Shown: one piece after another, positions 1 through 8,988 of the stretch
How the letters are laid out: every line of letters begins with the position of its first letter
Numbering within the stretch: position 1 is the stretch's first letter
Assembly: GCF_002797325.1 (NCBI RefSeq)
Contig: NZ_KZ454938.1
Span: 1,438,267-1,502,266 of the forward strand
Length of the DNA: 64,000 bases
From: Bacillus sp. FJAT-45037
GTDB lineage: Bacteria > Bacillota > Bacilli > Bacillales > Bacillaceae_D
Direction: 5' to 3'
Notes under the pieces: generated by a model
Told to the model about the DNA's origin: nothing
The model's input: the letters and a program-made list of their open reading frames with translations, nothing else
Database searches by the model: none
Made by a program: the position numbers and the translations under genes

Positions 1-331
1 TTTTAATAAAATGAGGTAATATTTTTTTAAACCCCAACCAATCTTCCACTTCTATACCAAGTTATATTATTACTTTACATAATTAGGAAAATATTATCAC
101 ATTTCCTTCCTTTTAAACTGATATTCTCTCCTTAGTAACATACCTCCCTATTGTTAGGAAGTTCAGCTAATCCAGAAAAGTAAGCAAACTATAGTTATTG
201 CTGTCAAAGTAATTGGTTCATAATTTACTCTCCTATTCTTATCAACTTCTCTACTTACACTCACACACGACAAAAAAAGCATCAACAAATTAAATGCTCC
301 GAAAAAGAAATATAAAATTTAAATTGTAAAT
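1..331. other. AT-rich intergenic stretch, no gene seen
   Basis: Very AT-rich sequence with stops in all frames. I see no ribosome binding site with a usable frame, no RNA family signature and no clear repeat. The gene to the left lies outside the window. Confidence 0.5.
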
Positions 332-427
332 CTAAAGTAATAAAAAGAATAATAATAAAATTGGAATAGTAATAAAGATAATTCCGAAACAACCTATAGT
401 AGTTAAAATATTTCCACCCTTTTGCAT
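332..427 (-). CDS. possible 31-residue hydrophobic peptide
   Basis: A short frame starts with ATG at 427 and ends with TAG at 332. A GAGGA motif lies about 12 nt upstream, longer than ideal. The predicted peptide starts MQKGGN and is then almost entirely Ile, Leu, Phe and Thr, enough for one membrane segment. The surrounding DNA is AT-rich, so a chance hydrophobic frame is quite possible. I do not recognise a family. Confidence 0.25.
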   Translation of the reverse strand: MQKGGNILTTIGCFGIIFITIPILLLFFLLL

Positions 428-539
428 ACTATTCCGAAATCCTCAGTTCTTATGATAAACATCAATTCACTATTAATATCGACTATAACGATAAGAGTGG
501 AGATATTGTTTGGAATCCAGCTTCATAAAGACGTCTAAA

Positions 540-560
540 AAGATGAGCTATGCTCATCTT
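540..560 (-). terminator. terminator at the end of mtnA
   Basis: Arms AAGATGAGC and GCTCATCTT enclose a 3-nt loop. On the minus strand the hairpin is followed by a short T-run. The mtnA stop codon lies inside the first arm. The hairpin is symmetrical and could work in both directions. Confidence 0.8.
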
Positions 561-1624
561 TTTTGTATATTTTTTAAGTTTTCCTGGTAACTTGGCTTTA
601 TGATCCCCTCTTCGGTGATGATTGCTGTGATTAGTTCATGACTAGTCACGTCAAATGCGGGATTGTACGTTTTTATTCCTTTTGGTGCCATAGGTTCAAC
701 ATACCATTTCGTGGTAATTTCTTCTGCTGAACGTTCTTCAATCAAGATCTCGTCTCCATTTTCACACGTTAAGTCGATCGTAGAAGTCGGTGCACATACA
801 TAAAAAGGAATGTTGTAATGCTTCGCTAATATCGCTATGCCTGAAGTTCCAATCTTATTGGCTGTATCGCCATTAGCAGCGACTCGGTCACAGCCGACGA
901 GAACCGCTTGTATCTTTCCTTCGTTCATGACAATTGAAGCCATGTTATCACATAGTAACGTCACGTCTATACCTGCTTCTGACAGTTCCCATGCAGTTAG
1001 TCTTGCGCCTTGTAATAAAGGACGTGTTTCTCCTGCATACACACGAAAATCATACCCCTTCTGCTTTCCTAAATAGATGGGTGCGAGTGCTGTACCGTAT
1101 TTCGCTGTCGCTATCGCCCCCGCATTGCAATGGGTAAGAATGCCCATTCCTGGCTTAAGTAAAGTGAGTGTATGTTTACCAATTGCTTCACAAACCTGTT
1201 CATCTTCTAATCTGATCAATTCTGCTTCTTTTCTTAACTCTTCTAAAATTTCATCGATGATCGGTTCACCTTTTAACGAATGATTAAATCTCTTCTCCAT
1301 TCTGTCTAATGCCCAAAAAAGGTTGACTGCTGTCGGTCGAGAAGAAGCTAAGTAGTTTTTCATTTTTGTGAATCCGTCATACAGATCTCTTACACTCTCG
1401 GCATTCATTTTTTTCACACCTATGTACACGCCATATGCAGCAGCGATGCCAATAGCTGGCGCCCCTCTAACCTTCAAATGAACAATGGCTTCCCATACAT
1501 CCTCGGTTGTGGTTAATGTTTCGAATTTTTTTTGTCCAGGAAGTAATGTTTGATTGAGAATAATCACTGCATCATTGTCTTCAGACAGTTTCACAGACTG
1601 AATGGTATTTGCTGTGTTTATCAA
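554..1624 (-). CDS. mtnA: methylthioribose-1-phosphate isomerase MtnA
   Basis: Converts 5-methylthioribose-1-phosphate to the ribulose-1-phosphate form in the methionine salvage pathway (cytosolic; eIF2B-like fold). The 356-residue product has the family's usual length. Visible landmarks are RGAPAIG (residues 53-59), the catalytic cysteine in THCNAGAIAT (Cys166) and the catalytic aspartate in GCDRVAANGDTANKIGT (Asp246). It starts 12 nt downstream of the mtnK stop and is the last gene of the SAM-riboswitch-controlled importer/mtnK/mtnA operon. Its stop codon is buried in the terminator stem. Confidence 0.97.
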   Translation of the reverse strand: MINTANTIQSVKLSEDNDAVIILNQTLLPGQKKFETLTTTEDVWEAIVHLKVRGAPAIGIAAAYGVYIGVKKMNAESVRDLYDGFTKMKNYLASSRPTAVNLFWALDRMEKRFNHSLKGEPIIDEILEELRKEAELIRLEDEQVCEAIGKHTLTLLKPGMGILTHCNAGAIATAKYGTALAPIYLGKQKGYDFRVYAGETRPLLQGARLTAWELSEAGIDVTLLCDNMASIVMNEGKIQAVLVGCDRVAANGDTANKIGTSGIAILAKHYNIPFYVCAPTSTIDLTCENGDEILIEERSAEEITTKWYVEPMAPKGIKTYNPAFDVTSHELITAIITEEGIIKPSYQENLKNIQKR

Positions 1625-1636
1625 AGCGATTCCTCC

Positions 1637-2848
1637 TCAATTTTCAATAAGTGCTTTTTTGAAATCAGTACCTGAACGGAAATGTTCACTATTCAATATG
1701 AAGGATTTACCTAATTTAAGACAAAAGACTTCTGCCTCGACGCGTTTTGATTGATCACTGATTTCAGTAAGGTCTTTAACATGTGCGATCCCAATCACTC
1801 TTCGGCAAAGTTCCAATCCTGTAACAGCCGCAGCATCGCGAATGATACGGTCTAAATAATGGTCAATAAACCCGTCATACCCAGCTACCTGCTCTGTCAC
1901 TTTATGTTTGGCATCATGAATAAATTTACTCTTAAACAAATCGATCGTCTTCTCTATCGTCGTTTGCAAATAGGTTAGATGCGAATCACGTTTGTCTTTG
2001 TCCCCTATACACTTCGCAGCATTTACATAAGCAAAAATTAAGTTCGCAACGATATTACCAAGATCATAACCAGCCGGCCCGTAAAAAGCGAATTCAGGAT
2101 CAATGATTTTCGTTTCAAATTCAGTTACAAAGATCGAACCTGTATGGAAATCACCGTGCAAAAGTGATTGAGTATTTGTTAAGAAATCGAACTTTAGTTT
2201 GGCTGTCTCTAGTGCTAATTCAGAATCATTCCAAATCTCAGCCTCGACAAATGGCAGTGTCCCTTCAAATACATCATTTCTTGGACAATTGTAGAACGGC
2301 TCAGTATAAACTAAATCTTCAGTTATTTCACAAAGTTCAGGGTTCGTAAATTTTTTCACAAGTTCCTTTTTTTCTTTGTGGCCAAGAACAAGATCAGACG
2401 TTGAGAGCAGTGTTTTCACTAAAAAAGTAGATAGGTGATCTGCAAGATGCGGAAACATTTGATGCTTTAATAGAGCTGTTCGCAAAATTTCAAAGCTTGA
2501 TAGATCTTCCATCGCACAACAGTTCATCACTGGATCATAATGATAAACGTCTGGTACAAATCCCGGTGCTAATTCTCCTTGGAAGCGAAGGATTTCACTT
2601 TCAATACGGTTTCGATCAGGTGAGAGTTTAAACTCATCAGAAATCCGAGCGCATGGACCAGCTTGTTTAATAATTAGAGATTGACCAGTTTTGGAATCTA
2701 CAATCCTAAAGACATAGTTTAGATTTCCGTCTCCAATCTCCTTACAAGATAAGTCTGCATCACGCGTAAAAAAATGAAGTGTTGATTTTGCATATTCAAT
2801 CGCTTCTGTTTCTGTCATTGTAAAATAACCGACTGTAAAATTCGTCAT
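1637..2848 (-). CDS. mtnK: methylthioribose kinase MtnK
   Basis: ATP-dependent kinase that phosphorylates 5-methylthioribose at O1, giving the substrate of MtnA. The 403-residue protein has the APH/choline-kinase fold: a catalytic HGDFHTGSIF loop near residues 231-240 and the downstream metal-binding IDPEFAFYGPAGYDLGN segment. The ATG at 2848 is preceded by GGAGGG at good spacing, so I prefer it over the internal Met11. It follows the ABC permease by 13 nt, which ties MTR import directly to phosphorylation. Confidence 0.96.
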   Translation of the reverse strand: MTNFTVGYFTMTETEAIEYAKSTLHFFTRDADLSCKEIGDGNLNYVFRIVDSKTGQSLIIKQAGPCARISDEFKLSPDRNRIESEILRFQGELAPGFVPDVYHYDPVMNCCAMEDLSSFEILRTALLKHQMFPHLADHLSTFLVKTLLSTSDLVLGHKEKKELVKKFTNPELCEITEDLVYTEPFYNCPRNDVFEGTLPFVEAEIWNDSELALETAKLKFDFLTNTQSLLHGDFHTGSIFVTEFETKIIDPEFAFYGPAGYDLGNIVANLIFAYVNAAKCIGDKDKRDSHLTYLQTTIEKTIDLFKSKFIHDAKHKVTEQVAGYDGFIDHYLDRIIRDAAAVTGLELCRRVIGIAHVKDLTEISDQSKRVEAEVFCLKLGKSFILNSEHFRSGTDFKKALIEN

Positions 2849-2861
2849 CTAATACCCTCCA

Positions 2862-3857
2862 TTATTTTAATTTATAATACGTAAGAGCTAACGCTAAAGC
2901 GAGCACCGTCCCTTTGACAATATCCATCGCATAATATGGCACACTCATCATCACGAGTCCGTTTGCTAATATCCCAATTAGCACGGCACCTACAAATGTT
3001 CCAAAAGCATTTGGTTTGCCTGCCCCTAATACAGCAAACCCAATAAATGCAGCGGCTACTGCGTCCATTAGATATGGCCCGCCTGCATTGATTTCTGCGG
3101 TCATCACTCTTGATGCCAGAATGATTCCGCCTAAAGCTGCAAAAAAGGCTGAAAGTAAGTAAGCTACCACTTTATATTTGTTCACTGGAATACCAGAGAG
3201 CCTAGCTGCTTCCTGATTTCCACCTATCACGTATAAATATCTCCCATGCTTCGTGTACGTAAGAAAAATATGAACAATAATGACAACAATCAACATTAGA
3301 ATGATGATGTATGGAACTTGACCAAGCTTTGAGAATAATGAACTAATGGTTCCTGTCGCATAACTCCCATCTGACATAATCATATTTTGCGATACAGTTG
3401 CTCCTCTTGTGTAAGTGAGGGCTACACCTTGAATGATAAACATCGTAGCAAGTGTCAATAGTAAATCTGGTATTTTCACTTTAACAATCATAAATGCATT
3501 AAACGCCCCAACTATTAGCGCTGCGGCTACAGCTACACCAATTGCGATGAACGTAGGTTGTGAATACCAAACAAACATTGAAATAACCACTGCGTTTGCT
3601 AGAGATGCCACAGATCCTACCGATAAATCAAAACCTCCTACAGATAGCGAAATTGTAATGCCAATTGCAATGATCGTCACAATTGAAATCGACCTTAAAA
3701 TTGTGATAATATTGCTAGTTTGTAAGAATGCTGGGTTCATCGTAGCGAAGAAAATAATTAAGACGAAAATCAAAAGGATCGTTCCGTATTTATAAAAGAA
3801 ATCAAATACGTCAAAAGTAGATGTTGCACGTTTTGTATTTGTTTCTGTATTTGGCAT
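2862..3857 (-). CDS. ABC transporter permease, sugar type (predicted MTR importer)
   Basis: Integral membrane subunit of the BPD_transp_2 / RbsC type. It has about 8-10 hydrophobic segments and the family's SVGGFDLSVGSVASL signature. A longer frame reaches 3899, but the ATG at 3857 has GGAGGG six bases upstream and sits 1 nt after the ATPase stop, so I use it (331 residues). It lies between the ATPase gene and mtnK in an S-box operon, so methylthioribose is the likely cargo. Substrate is inferred from context only; ribose-like sugars would look the same. Confidence 0.88.
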   Translation of the reverse strand: MPNTETNTKRATSTFDVFDFFYKYGTILLIFVLIIFFATMNPAFLQTSNIITILRSISIVTIIAIGITISLSVGGFDLSVGSVASLANAVVISMFVWYSQPTFIAIGVAVAAALIVGAFNAFMIVKVKIPDLLLTLATMFIIQGVALTYTRGATVSQNMIMSDGSYATGTISSLFSKLGQVPYIIILMLIVVIIVHIFLTYTKHGRYLYVIGGNQEAARLSGIPVNKYKVVAYLLSAFFAALGGIILASRVMTAEINAGGPYLMDAVAAAFIGFAVLGAGKPNAFGTFVGAVLIGILANGLVMMSVPYYAMDIVKGTVLALALALTYYKLK

Positions 3858-3858
3858 G

Positions 3859-5355
3859 CTATTTCCCTCCAGTAGAGAGGTATAAGAGTTCCTCTTCATT
3901 CGTCATTTTTGTCACTAATTCTTTAGAAATTTTCCCGTCATACATAACATAGACACGATCAGTAATTCCAATTACTTCAGAAAGCTCACAAGAAGCGTAA
4001 ATAACAGACTTTCCATTTTTAGCAAGTTCCGCAATTAAGTTAAAGATATCTTTCTTCGCCCCTACGTCCACACCTTTGGTCGGTTCATCAAAAATGTAAA
4101 GATCGGCATCTGAGACCAGCCACTTACCAATGGCTACTTTTTGTTGATTGCCACCTGATAAATTCTTTACTAACGCTTCTGCATTCGGTGTTATTATTCC
4201 TAACGCGTTAATCATCTCTCGAGCCTTCGCTTTCTCTCGTTTGAAGTCTAAGAAGCTAAAGACTTTTAAGAAATGATCGATGCTCGAGGCAGATAAATTC
4301 GTTACAACTGTTTCATCTACTAGCACGCCTTCTTTTCTTCGCTCCTCAGGGACAAAAGCGATCCCTTCCTTAACTGCGTTCGATGGGCTAGAGAGAGTAA
4401 GAGATTTCCCCTTTAAAGTCATTTCTCCCAATTTCTTCGGATTTGCACCAAATAACAACTTACAAAGCTCTGTTTTCCCTGCACCAACCAGTCCTGCTAT
4501 TCCAATGATCTCGCCACATCTTACAGAAAGCGATACTTCTTTCACCTTATCTCCATCTGAGAGGTTCACAGCCTGAAACATAATGTCTCCCGCCAGATTT
4601 ACCCTGTCTGGAAATTGTTCTTCTAATTTTTCACCTAGCATGTGTTCTACTACTCTTTTTACCTTCGTATCTTTAATTGCTTCATTTGAAATAAAAGCCC
4701 CATTACGCATAACTGTAATTTGATCACAAATCTCAAAAAGTTCAGGTAGTCGGTGCGAGATAAAAATTACACCGACATCCTTTTGTTTTAGCTCTCTTAC
4801 AATTCGAAACAATTCCTTCGTCTCTCCAATGCTTAATGGAGCTGTCGGTTCATCTAATATCAAGAATTTGCAATCTGTTATGATGGCTCGAGCGATTAGT
4901 ACCATTTGTTTTTCTGCCAGTGTTAATTCACTTACAAGGGTTTTTGTTGATAAGTTAACATGAAGTGACTCTAAAACGTCCGAAGCTTGTTTATGAACGT
5001 TCTTCCAATTCATCATTATTGTCTTGTCTTTATTGGCAACAAGGTTGTTTAACAGAATATTTTCAGCGACCGTTAAATTTGGCACGAGAGCTGTATCGAC
5101 TTCTTGAGAAACGATTTGAATGCCTAGCTCTTGTGCTTCTTTAGGAGAACGAATAGTTACGTTTTTTTCATCGATGACAATTTCTCCGATATAATCGGTA
5201 TATACGCCAGAAAGTACCTTCACTAAAGTGGATTTACCAGCCCCATTAGCACCTATCAAGGCATGCACTGAGCCTGTATCAGTTTCAAAATATGCATGAT
5301 CAAGCGCCTTAACTCCAGGAAATTCAACTGAAATCTGTTTCATTTTTAAATTCAT
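3859..5355 (-). CDS. ABC transporter ATP-binding protein with two ABC domains (predicted MTR importer)
   Basis: A 498-residue cytoplasmic ATPase of the RbsA/MglA class with two fused ABC domains. Domain 1 has Walker A GANGAGKST near residues 33-41 and Walker B ILDEPTAPLS. Its signature is a divergent LTLAEKQ, as is common in this class. Domain 2 has GLVGAGKTE, signature LSGGNQQK and IFDEPTKGVD. The start has AGGTGATGG just upstream and lies 12 nt after the binding-protein stop. Only one permease gene is present, so the channel would be a homodimer. Confidence 0.92.
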   Translation of the reverse strand: MNLKMKQISVEFPGVKALDHAYFETDTGSVHALIGANGAGKSTLVKVLSGVYTDYIGEIVIDEKNVTIRSPKEAQELGIQIVSQEVDTALVPNLTVAENILLNNLVANKDKTIMMNWKNVHKQASDVLESLHVNLSTKTLVSELTLAEKQMVLIARAIITDCKFLILDEPTAPLSIGETKELFRIVRELKQKDVGVIFISHRLPELFEICDQITVMRNGAFISNEAIKDTKVKRVVEHMLGEKLEEQFPDRVNLAGDIMFQAVNLSDGDKVKEVSLSVRCGEIIGIAGLVGAGKTELCKLLFGANPKKLGEMTLKGKSLTLSSPSNAVKEGIAFVPEERRKEGVLVDETVVTNLSASSIDHFLKVFSFLDFKREKAKAREMINALGIITPNAEALVKNLSGGNQQKVAIGKWLVSDADLYIFDEPTKGVDVGAKKDIFNLIAELAKNGKSVIYASCELSEVIGITDRVYVMYDGKISKELVTKMTNEEELLYLSTGGK

Positions 5356-5367
5356 ACCATCACCTGT

Positions 5368-6474
5368 TTATTCATAATGAGCTTTTAGTGTTTTAATCCA
5401 ATCTTCTTCAAATTCATCTGACTGACCCCAACCAGAAATCACCTCTCCAAGACTAACCATGTTGATATCCCCACTTCCTTCAAGTAGTTCATCACGGGAG
5501 ATCAGGTTCGCTTCTAAGTCATAAAACTGTGGTGTTTCTTCCCCTGCTAGCTTTTTCGCTAAAATACGTAGGTTAATTGCTCCGATAAGCTTTGGATCTA
5601 CTGCAGCTGTATATTTCCACGCACTATTTTCTTGCTGCATTACTTGTAAATCAGCGTTTGATACATCAATTCCGTAAATGGCAATTTCATTTCGACCCGC
5701 TTCTTCAATCGCGCGAGCAGCACCAATAGCAAAAGCATCCCAAGTTGCAAAAATTGCATCAATTTCTCCTTTTGGATACTTGTTCAACATAGCTGAGACG
5801 GCATTTTGTGTTTGCATTGATGTATCTTCTGCAGCTACTCCAAATCGTTCAAGTTCATTCAAACTTGGGTTATCAGTTAACACCGTTTGATAGACATTAT
5901 TTCTTCTAACCATTGGTGGAAAGCCGTCTACCCATAAATAAAGAATGTTCGCTTCCCCGTTAAAGTCTTCGACGAGCTGATCTAAAGCGAGTGATGCCAA
6001 TTCCTCATCATCCTGAGAAGTTAGTGTCACACCTTCAATCGTTGCCAACTCTTGGATTGAGTCAAAGGTAACGACTTCAATCCCTTCTTCTACTGCACGC
6101 TTTACAGCATCCACTGTCGCGGCATCATCACCGTGAGAAAGGATCAACCCATCAAAGTTATCATCGATTGCTTGAGCGATGGCATCATGATATCTAGCAG
6201 TATCGCCATTCGCTGTAAACACATCAACATCAAAGCCGATCGCTTCCCCTTCTTCTTTTACACCTGCTAAAAATTGGGCAGTGTGATCATCTCCACCAAT
6301 TTTTCTAATAACTTTCACTCTTGCTCCCTCTCCAGTTGCAAATCGTTCCGGCACACCTTCAAGATGTACATCTTCTTGCACCTGGCTTACTTCGTTCCCA
6401 CTTCCGCACCCAACTAATAGAACTGCTGACACTGACGCAATGAACCATGATCTTACCCAATTTCCTTTTCTCAC
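5368..6474 (-). CDS. sugar-binding lipoprotein of the predicted MTR importer
   Basis: A 368-residue periplasmic-binding-protein-like receptor of the ribose/autoinducer type (Peripla_BP_4). It carries a lipoprotein signal peptide with lipobox LLVGC, so Cys23 would be lipidated and the receptor tethered outside the membrane. The mature part contains the usual GGDDHTAQF and AIAQAIDDNFDGLI type segments. It is the first gene after the minus-strand SAM-I riboswitch and is followed by ATPase, permease, mtnK and mtnA. I infer 5-methylthioribose as ligand from that context; the fold alone would suggest any pentose or hexose. Confidence 0.88.
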   Translation of the reverse strand: MRKGNWVRSWFIASVSAVLLVGCGSGNEVSQVQEDVHLEGVPERFATGEGARVKVIRKIGGDDHTAQFLAGVKEEGEAIGFDVDVFTANGDTARYHDAIAQAIDDNFDGLILSHGDDAATVDAVKRAVEEGIEVVTFDSIQELATIEGVTLTSQDDEELASLALDQLVEDFNGEANILYLWVDGFPPMVRRNNVYQTVLTDNPSLNELERFGVAAEDTSMQTQNAVSAMLNKYPKGEIDAIFATWDAFAIGAARAIEEAGRNEIAIYGIDVSNADLQVMQQENSAWKYTAAVDPKLIGAINLRILAKKLAGEETPQFYDLEANLISRDELLEGSGDINMVSLGEVISGWGQSDEFEEDWIKTLKAHYE

Positions 6475-6494
6475 CTTACATCTCTCCTTTTTTC

Positions 6495-6529
6495 AAATAA
6501 AAAAGCCTCTTTCAATTAAAGAAAGAGGC
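6495..6529 (-). terminator. riboswitch-controlled intrinsic terminator
   Basis: On the minus strand the arms GCCTCTTTC and GAAAGAGGC are followed by six T residues. It lies between the SAM-I aptamer and the binding-protein start, the usual place for the transcription-off structure of an S-box leader. Confidence 0.9.
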
Positions 6530-6547
6530 GGAATACCACAAATCCGT

Positions 6548-6703
6548 CCTCTTATCTTTCAGACCAGTAACTCGTACTGTCTGTTGGATGTAGCACCGTG
6601 CCTTAAAACCTTAAAGGTTTTCACCAAAACATATTCTGTAAGGTGAGTAGGTCGGTTGCCGGGCTTCACAGGGCCAATTCCCTCAGCCAGCTCTCGATAA
6701 GAG
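6548..6703 (-). ncRNA. SAM-I (S-box) riboswitch of the importer/mtnK/mtnA operon
   Basis: Reading the minus strand from 6703, the leader shows CTCTTATCGAGAG, then GGCTGAGGGA, GGCCC, TGAAGCCCGGCAACC, GGTGCTACATCC and a closing GATAAGAGG ending at 6548. These are the conserved blocks of the SAM-I aptamer in order, including P1 pairing between the first and last blocks. The variable arm between the CGGCAACC and GGTGC blocks is long and forms its own hairpin. High SAM should favour the terminator at 6495-6529 and switch the operon off. Confidence 0.97.
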
Positions 6704-6754
6704 TGAACTATTTTATTGATCTCAAGTTTTTACAAATTTGAGAAGATGAGAGTA

Positions 6755-6784
6755 ATGTTACGAGTGATTGATTAATTTGTCAAT
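6755..6784 (-). promoter_or_regulatory. sigma-A-type promoter for the minus-strand S-box operon
   Basis: On the minus strand TTGACA (6784-6779) is separated by 17 nt from TAACAT (6760-6755). The predicted start is about 45 nt before the aptamer. Spacing and boxes fit a vegetative promoter. Confidence 0.65.
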
Positions 6785-6809
6785 AGATTCTAATAATTTA
6801 TTTTTTTAA

Positions 6810-6838
6810 TTGACAGATTTCTTTCTGCCTGTCATAAT
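6810..6838 (+). promoter_or_regulatory. sigma-A-type promoter for the mtnWXBD operon
   Basis: TTGACA at 6810-6815 and CATAAT at 6833-6838 are 17 nt apart. Transcription would begin near 6845, about 30 nt before the plus-strand SAM-I aptamer. Confidence 0.7.
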
Positions 6839-6876
6839 TCAAAACAACGTTTTCCATATTTCCATACAATTTCAAA

Positions 6877-6991
6877 CTCTTATCAAGAGCAGGTGGAGGG
6901 GCGAGCCCGATGAAACCCGGCAACCTGTTTCAACATGTTTATGTTGATTCAAGGTGCTAATTCTCTCAGTAAACACCTGACAGATAAGAGG
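6877..6991 (+). ncRNA. SAM-I (S-box) riboswitch of the mtnWXBD operon
   Basis: The plus strand shows CTCTTATCAAGAGCAGGTGG, GAGGGGCGAGCCC, GATGAAACCCGGCAACC, a short variable hairpin, AAGGTGCTAATTC and a closing GATAAGAGG. These match the SAM-I consensus blocks and their order. It is followed by a strong terminator at 7019-7048 and then the mtnW start. It lies head to head with a second S-box for the opposite operon, 173 nt away. Confidence 0.98.
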
Positions 6992-7018
6992 GCATTCTAT
7001 AAGTCTATGACTTATCTA

Positions 7019-7048
7019 GTCCTCTTCATAAATGAAGAGGACTTTTTT
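7019..7048 (+). terminator. riboswitch-controlled intrinsic terminator
   Basis: Arms GTCCTCTTCAT and ATGAAGAGGAC are followed by a run of T. It sits between the aptamer and the mtnW ribosome binding site and is the likely off state when SAM is bound. Confidence 0.93.
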
Positions 7049-7075
7049 AGTAAAGAAAGGAGGACTCAGCTTAAA

Positions 7076-8308
7076 ATGAGTCAAATTATAGCAACGTATC
7101 TAGTTCATGATCGTAAAGAAGACTTACAAAAGAAAGCTGAATCAATTGCACTTGGCCTAACGATTGGTTCTTGGACACACCTCCCTGCCCTTGAAAAAAG
7201 TCAGCTCCAAAAGCACAAAGGTGAGGTTGTAAGTGTAGAAGTCCTTGAAGAAAGTGCAGAATCCGCTCGCTTCTTTAAAGAAGCACGAACAATAGGATTG
7301 ATAAAGATTGCCTACCCTGCAGCAAATTTCAGTCCAGACCTTCCCGCAATCTTAACGACGATCTTTGGAAAGTTATCTTTAGATGGTGAAGTGAAACTAG
7401 TCGATATCCAACTTCATAGTGAATTAGAATCGAGTTTCCCCGGTCCGCAATATGGCATCGATGGAATTAGAGAGCTCCTTCAAGTTCATGACCGCCCTTT
7501 ACTTATGAGCATCTTTAAAGGAATGATAGGCAAAGACCTTGAAGAATTCAATAAACAATTAACCGAACAAATTATAGGTGGTGTCGACCTTGTCAAAGAT
7601 GATGAGATCCTATTTGAAAATGATCTCACTCCTTTTGAAAAACGAATTCAAGCCGGATCAGATATTTTGACAGATGCCTATGAGCGTACAGGCGAAAGAA
7701 AACTATACGCCGTCAATTTAACAGGAAGAACATCTGACTTGAAAAACAAAGCAAAAAAAGCGACAGAACTCGGAGCCAGTGCACTATTATTTAATGTATT
7801 TGCCTATGGTTTAGATGTTTTGCAAGAGCTCGCTGAAGATCCCGATGTCACAATTCCAATCATGGCCCACCCAGCTGTTTCTGGTGCGCTGACTCAGTCG
7901 TCTTTGTATGGATTCTCTAACAAAGTCTTGCTTGGGAAACTCTTGCGTTTAGCTGGAGCAGACCTTGTTTTATTTCCATCTCCATATGGAAGTGTTGCAC
8001 TTGATCCAAAAGAAACTTCTGATATCGCTTCAGCTCTAACAGAAAAAAGCACACTAAAGAAGGCGTTTCCTGTTCCATCAGCCGGGATTCATCCAGGTCT
8101 AACTTCACTTCTCATCAACGATTTTGGAATTGATTCAGTTATTAATGCGGGAGGTGGCGTTCATGGTCATCCGAGTGGAGCCATTGCAGGTGCTCAAGCA
8201 TTCCGAGATGCTATTGATGGTGTAGTAGCTGGTCGTACTTTATCAGACACGGCGGAAGGTTCCTTGCCATTAGCCCAGGCATTACAGTTATGGGGGCAAC
8301 CTTCATGA
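7076..8308 (+). CDS. mtnW: 2,3-diketo-5-methylthiopentyl-1-phosphate enolase MtnW (RuBisCO-like protein)
   Basis: Enolises 2,3-diketo-5-methylthiopentyl-1-phosphate in methionine salvage. The 410-residue protein is a RuBisCO-like protein. The lysine that is carbamylated to bind Mg sits in [10 protein letters not shown] (Lys174 from this start), and the phosphate-binding [21 protein letters not shown]-type segment lies near the C-terminus. The frame is open upstream to 6935, but that part overlaps the riboswitch and terminator. The ATG at 7076 has AAGGAGG about 12 nt upstream and gives the usual family length. Confidence 0.96.
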   Translation: MSQIIATYLVHDRKEDLQKKAESIALGLTIGSWTHLPALEKSQLQKHKGEVVSVEVLEESAESARFFKEARTIGLIKIAYPAANFSPDLPAILTTIFGKLSLDGEVKLVDIQLHSELESSFPGPQYGIDGIRELLQVHDRPLLMSIFKGMIGKDLEEFNKQLTEQIIGGVDLVKDDEILFENDLTPFEKRIQAGSDILTDAYERTGERKLYAVNLTGRTSDLKNKAKKATELGASALLFNVFAYGLDVLQELAEDPDVTIPIMAHPAVSGALTQSSLYGFSNKVLLGKLLRLAGADLVLFPSPYGSVALDPKETSDIASALTEKSTLKKAFPVPSAGIHPGLTSLLINDFGIDSVINAGGGVHGHPSGAIAGAQAFRDAIDGVVAGRTLSDTAEGSLPLAQALQLWGQPS

Positions 8309-8988
8309 CTCTAATCGACAATCGTAAGCCGATCATTTTTTGTGACTTTGATGGAACAATTACTACGAAAGATAACATCATAGCGATTATGAGACAATTC
8401 GCTCCCCCGGGGTGGGAAGAGATTAAAGATGCAATTTTAGCAGAACAGATTTCCATTCGCGAAGGTGTTGCACAACTATTTCATTTAATTCCTACAGACA
8501 AAAAACAGGAAATCATTTCCTTTGCCCTGAACCAAGCTGAAATTAGACCTGGCTTTGAAGCATTACTTGCATATATTAAAGAAAAAAATATAACGTTTAA
8601 AATTGTCAGCGGGGGGATTGATTTCTTCGTCCACCCCATCCTAGAACCTTATAAATTACGTGACCATTTGTATTGCAATGAAAGTGATTTCAGTGGTCGT
8701 ACGATTACAATTACATGGCCAAACCGTTGTGATGAAAGTTGCTCAAATGATTGCGGTTGCTGCAAACCATCAATCTTGCGACAATACCCTAATGATGAGT
8801 ATTACAAGATTGTCATTGGTGATTCCATTACTGATTTACAAGCAGCTAAAGAAGCTGATGAAGTATTTGCATGCGATGATTTCCTTATAGAAAAGTGTAG
8901 AGAACTCAACTTACATTTCTCTTCCTTCTCTACTTTCTATGAAGTGATTGATTCTCTTCAAAATAAAAAGGAGGTGAGAAATCATTGA
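8305..8988 (+). CDS. mtnX: 2-hydroxy-3-keto-5-methylthiopentenyl-1-phosphate phosphatase MtnX
   Basis: HAD-superfamily phosphatase that dephosphorylates the MtnW product to the acireductone. Motif I is DFDGTIT (nucleophile Asp14), motif II lies around KIVSGG, and motif IV is [15 protein letters not shown] start it at the ATG at 8305, which overlaps the mtnW stop as ATGA and suggests translational coupling. An in-frame ATG at 8290 has no ribosome binding site. Length 227 residues fits the family. A Cys cluster ([12 protein letters not shown]) sits before motif IV. Confidence 0.95.
   Translation: MTLIDNRKPIIFCDFDGTITTKDNIIAIMRQFAPPGWEEIKDAILAEQISIREGVAQLFHLIPTDKKQEIISFALNQAEIRPGFEALLAYIKEKNITFKIVSGGIDFFVHPILEPYKLRDHLYCNESDFSGRTITITWPNRCDESCSNDCGCCKPSILRQYPNDEYYKIVIGDSITDLQAAKEADEVFACDDFLIEKCRELNLHFSSFSTFYEVIDSLQNKKEVRNH

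Noticed and set aside
6935-7075. Extended N-terminus of mtnW
   Set aside because: It overlaps the SAM-I aptamer and terminator; the ATG at 7076 gives the family length.
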